Positions 60,354 through 64,000 of a stretch of DNA of 64,000 nt are shown here, one piece after another. Every line of letters begins with the position of its first letter. Within the stretch, counting starts at the first letter, position 1. This DNA comes from Sinomonas cyclohexanicum (lineage in GTDB: Bacteria > Actinomycetota > Actinomycetes > Actinomycetales > Micrococcaceae), in contig NZ_AP024525.1 in assembly GCF_020886775.1 (NCBI RefSeq), forward strand, positions 3,286,001-3,350,000, written 5' to 3'. The notes under the pieces are model-generated. The model made no database searches. It worked only from the letters and a program-made list of their open reading frames with translations, and was not told the origin of the DNA. A program made the translations under genes and the position numbers.

Positions 60354-60417
60354 GGGGCTATGGTAGCGAAAATCACATTCTCGGCCGTTGGCACGGCCTC
60401 CCCCGGAAGGACCTTTC

Positions 60418-62127
60418 ATGGAGCAGTTTCACGGTGTCGGCGTCACTCCGGGGCGTGTGGTGGGGCGGGTGCGGCAGATGCCGGCGCCGGTCGCGGAGCC
60501 GCCGGCCGGGGCTCGTCCTGGGGGCACCGCGGTCGAGCTCGAGGCGGAGCGGATCAGGGCCGCGTCCACGTCGGTCCAGACGGCGCTGAAGGAGCGTGCC
60601 GCGATGGCCTCGGGGGATGCCAGGGGCGTGCTGGAGGCGACGGCGCTGATGGCGGCGGATCCGATGCTGGTCAAGGGCGCGGTGAAGCTGCTGGCCCCGT
60701 CCCAGGACGGCGTGGCGCGGACGGCGGAGCGGGCCGTGTGGGAGTCCGGGGCAGCGGTGGCGGAGAAGCTGAAGTCCCTCGGCGGGTACATGGCCGAGCG
60801 CGCCGCGGACGTCCTGGACGTGCGCTCCCGGATCGTGGCCGAGCTCCGGGGCCTTCCGGCACCGGGGATCCCAGAGTCGGACGAGCCGTTCGTGCTCGCT
60901 GCCGAAGACCTGGCCCCGGCCGACACCGCGACGCTGGACCCGGCCAAGGTCATCGCGCTGATCACCTCAGGCGGCGGGCCCCAGTCGCACACCGCGATCC
61001 TTGCCCGCGCCCTGGGCCTGCCCGCAGTGGTCGCCGCGGCCGGAGTGGACCGCCTCGCGGACGGCACGGCCGTCTTCGTGGACGGCGGGGCTGGCACCGT
61101 CGCGACCGACCCCGGCCGGGCCGAGTCGGACGCCGCCGCGGCGTGGACCGAGCAGGCCGCGGCCCTGGCCCAGTTCACGGGCACGAATGTGCTCGCCGAC
61201 GGGCATGTGCTCCCCCTGCTGGCCAACGTCGCCACCGGGAGGGACGCCGCCGCGGCGGCCGCGGCCGGTGCCGAGGGCGTGGGCCTGCTGCGCACCGAGT
61301 TCGCCTTCTTGGACCGCGACACCGAGCCCACCCACGAGGAACAGGTCGCTGCCTACGGTGCCGTGTTCGAGCACTTCGCCGGGAAGAAGGTCGTCATCCG
61401 CACGCTCGACGCCGGCGCCGACAAGCCGCTGCCCTTCCTCACCAACACCGACGAGCCCAACCCCGCCCTGGGCGTGCGCGGCTACCGCACCGATTGGACC
61501 TCCCCGGGCGTGCTGGCCCGCCAGCTCGCCGCCATCGCCGCCGCGGCCGCGGCCCACGAGGCCGACGTGTGGGTCATGGCCCCCATGATCGCCACGGCCG
61601 AGGAAGCCGACCACTTCGTGGACCTGGCCGCCCAGGCCGGTCTGGCCACGGCCGGGGTCATGGTCGAGGTCCCCTCCGCGGCCCTCTCCTCCGCCCACCT
61701 CCTGCGCCGGGCCGCGTTCGCTTCCCTCGGCACCAACGACCTCACGCAGTACGCGATGGCTGCTGACCGCATGCTCGGCCCCCTCGCGCACCTGAACAAC
61801 CCGTGGCAGCCAGCCGTCCTCGCGCTGATCAAGGCCACGTGCGACGGCGCCGCGGCGGCCGAGGCAGCCACCGGGACCCCCAAGCCCGTAGGCGTCTGCG
61901 GCGAGTCCGCCGCCGATCCCGCCCTGGCCGTCGTGCTCGCCGGGCTCGGCGTCACGAGCCTGTCCATGACCTCCCGGTCCCTCGCTGCGGTCAACGCCGT
62001 CCTGAAGACCGTCACCCTCGACCAGGCCAAAGCCCTTGCAGCTCAGGCCCTCGCCGAGCCCACCGCGGAGGAGGCCCGCGACAGGGTCCGTGCGGCCCTG
62101 CCGGCCCTCGGCACGCTCGGCCTCTAG
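60418..62127 (+). CDS. ptsI: PTS enzyme I (phosphoenolpyruvate-protein phosphotransferase)
   Basis: 569 residues. Phosphohistidine His191 in TSGGGPQSHTAI; PEP-binding segments GLLRTEFAFLDRD, VIRTLDAGADKPLPFL, GTNDLTQYAMAADR and active-site Cys in VGVCGESAADP. Passes phosphate from PEP to HPr. The ATG at 60418 is chosen for GGAAGGA upstream and the family N-terminus (FHGVGVTPG). Divergent from the TetR-mtl genes and sharing operators with them, which suggests induction together with mannitol uptake. Confidence 0.95.
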   Translation: MEQFHGVGVTPGRVVGRVRQMPAPVAEPPAGARPGGTAVELEAERIRAASTSVQTALKERAAMASGDARGVLEATALMAADPMLVKGAVKLLAPSQDGVARTAERAVWESGAAVAEKLKSLGGYMAERAADVLDVRSRIVAELRGLPAPGIPESDEPFVLAAEDLAPADTATLDPAKVIALITSGGGPQSHTAILARALGLPAVVAAAGVDRLADGTAVFVDGGAGTVATDPGRAESDAAAAWTEQAAALAQFTGTNVLADGHVLPLLANVATGRDAAAAAAAGAEGVGLLRTEFAFLDRDTEPTHEEQVAAYGAVFEHFAGKKVVIRTLDAGADKPLPFLTNTDEPNPALGVRGYRTDWTSPGVLARQLAAIAAAAAAHEADVWVMAPMIATAEEADHFVDLAAQAGLATAGVMVEVPSAALSSAHLLRRAAFASLGTNDLTQYAMAADRMLGPLAHLNNPWQPAVLALIKATCDGAAAAEAATGTPKPVGVCGESAADPALAVVLAGLGVTSLSMTSRSLAAVNAVLKTVTLDQAKALAAQALAEPTAEEARDRVRAALPALGTLGL

Positions 62128-62173
62128 CATCAACCCCACCAACACCGGACCGCCGAACACCAAGGAGCACCAC

Positions 62174-62449
62174 ATGGCAGAACGCACCGCTACGATCGGC
62201 TCACGCGTGGGCCTGCACGCCCGCCCGGCCGCGATCTTCGCCGAGGCCGCCGGCGAGGCCGGCCTCGAGGTCACGATCGCGAAGGCCGGAGAACCCGCGG
62301 ACGAGGCCATGGACGCCTCCAGCATCCTCTCCCTCATGAGCCTCGGCGCCGAATACGGCCAGCAGGTCATCCTCCGCGCCGAAGGCCCCGGCGCCGAAGA
62401 GGCCCTCGACAGGCTCGTCACCGTCCTCGAAACCGACCACGACGCATAG
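62174..62449 (+). CDS. ptsH: Phosphocarrier protein HPr
   Basis: 91 residues. Phosphohistidine His15 in RVGLHARPAA; the regulatory-serine region is DASSILSLMSLG, as in other HPr proteins. AAGGAG precedes the ATG. Receives phosphate from the enzyme I encoded 47 bases upstream and passes it to EIIA of MtlA. Its TAG overlaps by one base the GTG of the next gene. Confidence 0.95.
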   Translation: MAERTATIGSRVGLHARPAAIFAEAAGEAGLEVTIAKAGEPADEAMDASSILSLMSLGAEYGQQVILRAEGPGAEEALDRLVTVLETDHDA

Positions 62450-63282
62450 TGCACCCCGTGGACAGGGCGCACGCCATCTTCCTCGATGTGGACGGCACGT
62501 ACGCGGACCACGGGATCGTCCCCGAGGGCCACGTGCGGGCCGTCCGCGCCGCCCGCGAGCGGGGCCACCGCGTGCTGCTGTGCACCGGCCGCCCTGTGTC
62601 GATGCTGCCCGAGAGCATTCTCGGCGCGGGCTTCGATGGGCTTGTGGCCAGCGCGGGGGCCTATGTCGAGGTGGACGGAACGGTGCTCGTCGACCGGCGG
62701 TTCCCCGACCGGCTCGCCGTCAGGACGGTCGAGGTCCTCGACCGGCACCGCGCGGTCTATGTGCTCGAGGCCAAGGAGTCTCTGTACGTACCGCCGACCG
62801 CGGAGGCGCGACTGCGCGACATCCTCCGCGAGCACTTCCGGCACGCCCCCGGCGGCCGCGCGACGGGCTCCTCCGCCATCCTCGATTCGCTGCGCGCCGA
62901 TCCTCCCGCGGCCGGCTTCGCGAAGGTCTCGGTCTTCGACTCCGCGATCCCCGTGAAGGGCATCGCGGAGGAGATCGGCGGCGCGGTCGACGTCGTCGAG
63001 AACTCCATCGCCCAAGAGGGCCGCAACGCCGGAGAGGTGTTCCAGCGCGGGATCAGCAAGGCGGACGGCCTCGCGGCCGTCATGGAGCATCTCGGCATTG
63101 CCCGCGAGGACACGGTCGCGGTGGGCGACGGCGCCAACGACCTCGAGATGATCGCGTTCGCCGGGATCGGCGTCGCGATCGAGGGCTCGGCCCCGGAACT
63201 CCTCGCCGTCGCGGACGCGACCGCCGCGGGCCCGCGGGAGGAAGGCCTCGTCGCCGCGTTCGCCGCGCTTGGGCTGGCCTGA
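62449..63282 (+). CDS. HAD-superfamily Cof-type phosphatase
   Basis: 277 residues. HAD motifs: I in FLDVDGTYADHG (nucleophile Asp and acid/base Asp), II in LLCTGRP, a Lys in KADGLAAVM, and IV in VAVGDGANDLEMI. Cof-type cap domain in the middle. Likely dephosphorylates sugar phosphates; downstream of ptsH, so perhaps relieves sugar-phosphate stress during PTS uptake (inference). GTG at 62449 overlaps the ptsH stop; a GTG at 62458 is an alternative. Confidence 0.85.
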   Translation: MHPVDRAHAIFLDVDGTYADHGIVPEGHVRAVRAARERGHRVLLCTGRPVSMLPESILGAGFDGLVASAGAYVEVDGTVLVDRRFPDRLAVRTVEVLDRHRAVYVLEAKESLYVPPTAEARLRDILREHFRHAPGGRATGSSAILDSLRADPPAAGFAKVSVFDSAIPVKGIAEEIGGAVDVVENSIAQEGRNAGEVFQRGISKADGLAAVMEHLGIAREDTVAVGDGANDLEMIAFAGIGVAIEGSAPELLAVADATAAGPREEGLVAAFAALGLA

Positions 63283-63289
63283 GCATGCG

Positions 63290-63316
63290 TTGACCGTGGG
63301 CCCCCGTTGATAGGGT
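63290..63316 (+). promoter_or_regulatory. Promoter of lactonase gene
   Basis: TTGACC (63290-63295) and TAGGGT (63311-63316) with 15 bases between; spacing is short but the boxes are the best in this gap. A 5' leader of about 25 bases with GAGGAGGA leads to the ATG. Confidence 0.5.
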
Positions 63317-63348
63317 GGCGCCGCAGGCTGGATCGAGGAGGACCGGGT

Positions 63349-64000
63349 ATGACCACGACGTTCGTCTACATCGCGTGCGCAGGCGGGGGCGGCGCCGTCG
63401 ACGCCTTCGCGCTGGACCCCGAGTCCGGGACGCTTGAGCCCCTCACCCGTGTCGAGGTGGGGGGACGGGTCTCGGCCCTCGCGCTCGATCCCGCCGGAAT
63501 CCTGTACGCCGGCGTGAACGGGACCCCCAACCGCACGGTCGCCCTGTCCCTGGACCCGGCGACGGGCGCCGCGTCCCCTGCCGGCGAGCGGGACGTGCCC
63601 GTGACCACGTGCTTCCTCTCGCTCGCCGGGGACGGCTCGGGCGGCCAGTCGCTGTACAGCGCCTCGTACCACGAGGGCGTCACGGTCGGCTACGCGGCGC
63701 CGCTGGAGCCGGGCGCCCCGGTGACGGAGTACAATTCCGGCCCCAACAGCCACTGCGCCGTCCCGAGCCCGGACGGCGCGTACGTCTACGCGGCTTCCCT
63801 CGGGGCCGACCGGATCTCATGGTTCGCTGCCCCGCCGACCACGGGCCGCGGCGAGGCAGCCACGGGAGGCGGCCAGCCCGCCGTCGTGCGTCCCGTGGGA
63901 ACGGTGGACGCCGCGCCGGGTTCTGGTCCGCGGTTCCTCCGCCACACCGAGGACGGCCGCCGCGCCTACGTGGTCCACGAGCGGACCGGGACCGTGGATG
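63349..64000 (+). CDS. 6-Phosphogluconolactonase-like beta-propeller (3' end outside window)
   Basis: 217 codons are visible before the window ends, without a stop. The reading has the repeated-blade pattern of the YbhE/Pgl lactonase family: FVYIACAGGGGAVDAFALDP, the SYHEGVTVGYAAP blade, SGPNSHCAVPSPDGAYVYAA, and GPRFLRHTEDGRRAYVVHE. The GAGGAGG ribosome binding site fixes the ATG. Would hydrolyse 6-phosphogluconolactone in the oxidative pentose phosphate pathway; other sugar lactones are possible. Confidence 0.82.
   Translation, partial: MTTTFVYIACAGGGGAVDAFALDPESGTLEPLTRVEVGGRVSALALDPAGILYAGVNGTPNRTVALSLDPATGAASPAGERDVPVTTCFLSLAGDGSGGQSLYSASYHEGVTVGYAAPLEPGAPVTEYNSGPNSHCAVPSPDGAYVYAASLGADRISWFAAPPTTGRGEAATGGGQPAVVRPVGTVDAAPGSGPRFLRHTEDGRRAYVVHERTGTVD

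Noticed and set aside
60967-63753. Long minus-strand open frame opposite ptsI, ptsH and the HAD gene
   Set aside because: Antisense shadow; the plus-strand reading has unmistakable enzyme I, HPr and HAD motifs.

Overview
The window is high-G+C, densely coded actinobacterial DNA. The gene set (menaquinone synthesis, paa phenylacetate catabolism, branched-chain keto-acid dehydrogenase, mannitol PTS, Lrp/TetR/LacI regulators) and the protein sequences suggest a soil Micrococcaceae of the Arthrobacter/Sinomonas type; this is inference from family resemblance, not a database match. No rRNA, tRNA, CRISPR array, transposase or phage gene is seen, so it reads as ordinary chromosome. No gap between genes exceeds about 230 bases.

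Layout: (1) 0-10.3 kb: 3' end of isochorismate synthase, a three-gene polar amino-acid ABC importer, menD, a GH63-like glucosidase, menC and a membrane metalloprotease translationally coupled to menC. (2) 10.4-16.4 kb: a LacI regulator convergent with an SBP-permease-permease-GH32 operon that imports and cleaves fructosides; similar ACACGTGT-centred operators lie before both. (3) 16.5-19.6 kb: tandem PAP2 phosphatases overlapping an MFS exporter gene tail to tail. (4) 19.6-28.9 kb: a minus-strand run bkd E1alpha-E1beta-E2, a metallo-beta-lactamase-fold hydrolase and an EspI-like MinD ATPase, divergent from an Lrp regulator; then glutamate decarboxylase and a secreted or anchored hypothetical protein. 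(5) 29.0-33.8 kb: paaABCDE plus a paaG-like isomerase. (6) 33.9-41.8 kb: a subtilase without signal peptide, signal peptidase I, a tyrosine phosphatase, a Wzz/BY-kinase with an unusual EPAY-repeat tail, a PqqD/HPr-kinase-like pair and an LCP ligase: a cell-envelope or exopolysaccharide district. (7) 41.9-49.1 kb: oligopeptidase B, amino-acid permease, ackA-pta. (8) 49.2-51.8 kb: paaI, paaK and a TetR (PaaR-like) regulator, sharing an operator-like sequence with the distant paaA promoter. (9) 52-55.9 kb: secreted phosphoesterase, DUF427 protein, PQQ-type sugar dehydrogenase lipoprotein. (10) 56-64 kb: mtlA-mtlD under a TetR gene, divergent from ptsI-ptsH-HAD hydrolase, and the start of a 6-phosphogluconolactonase-like gene.

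Three window-wide patterns stand out. Most of the longer convergent intergenic spacers carry hairpin-forming members of a GGGGTCA/TGACCCC repeat family that often supplies the stop codon. The 11-mer GCCGTCGTGCG or its complement occurs at least 17 times. About a dozen genes look leaderless, with a TAnnnT-like -10 box 6-7 bases before the start codon and no Shine-Dalgarno sequence.
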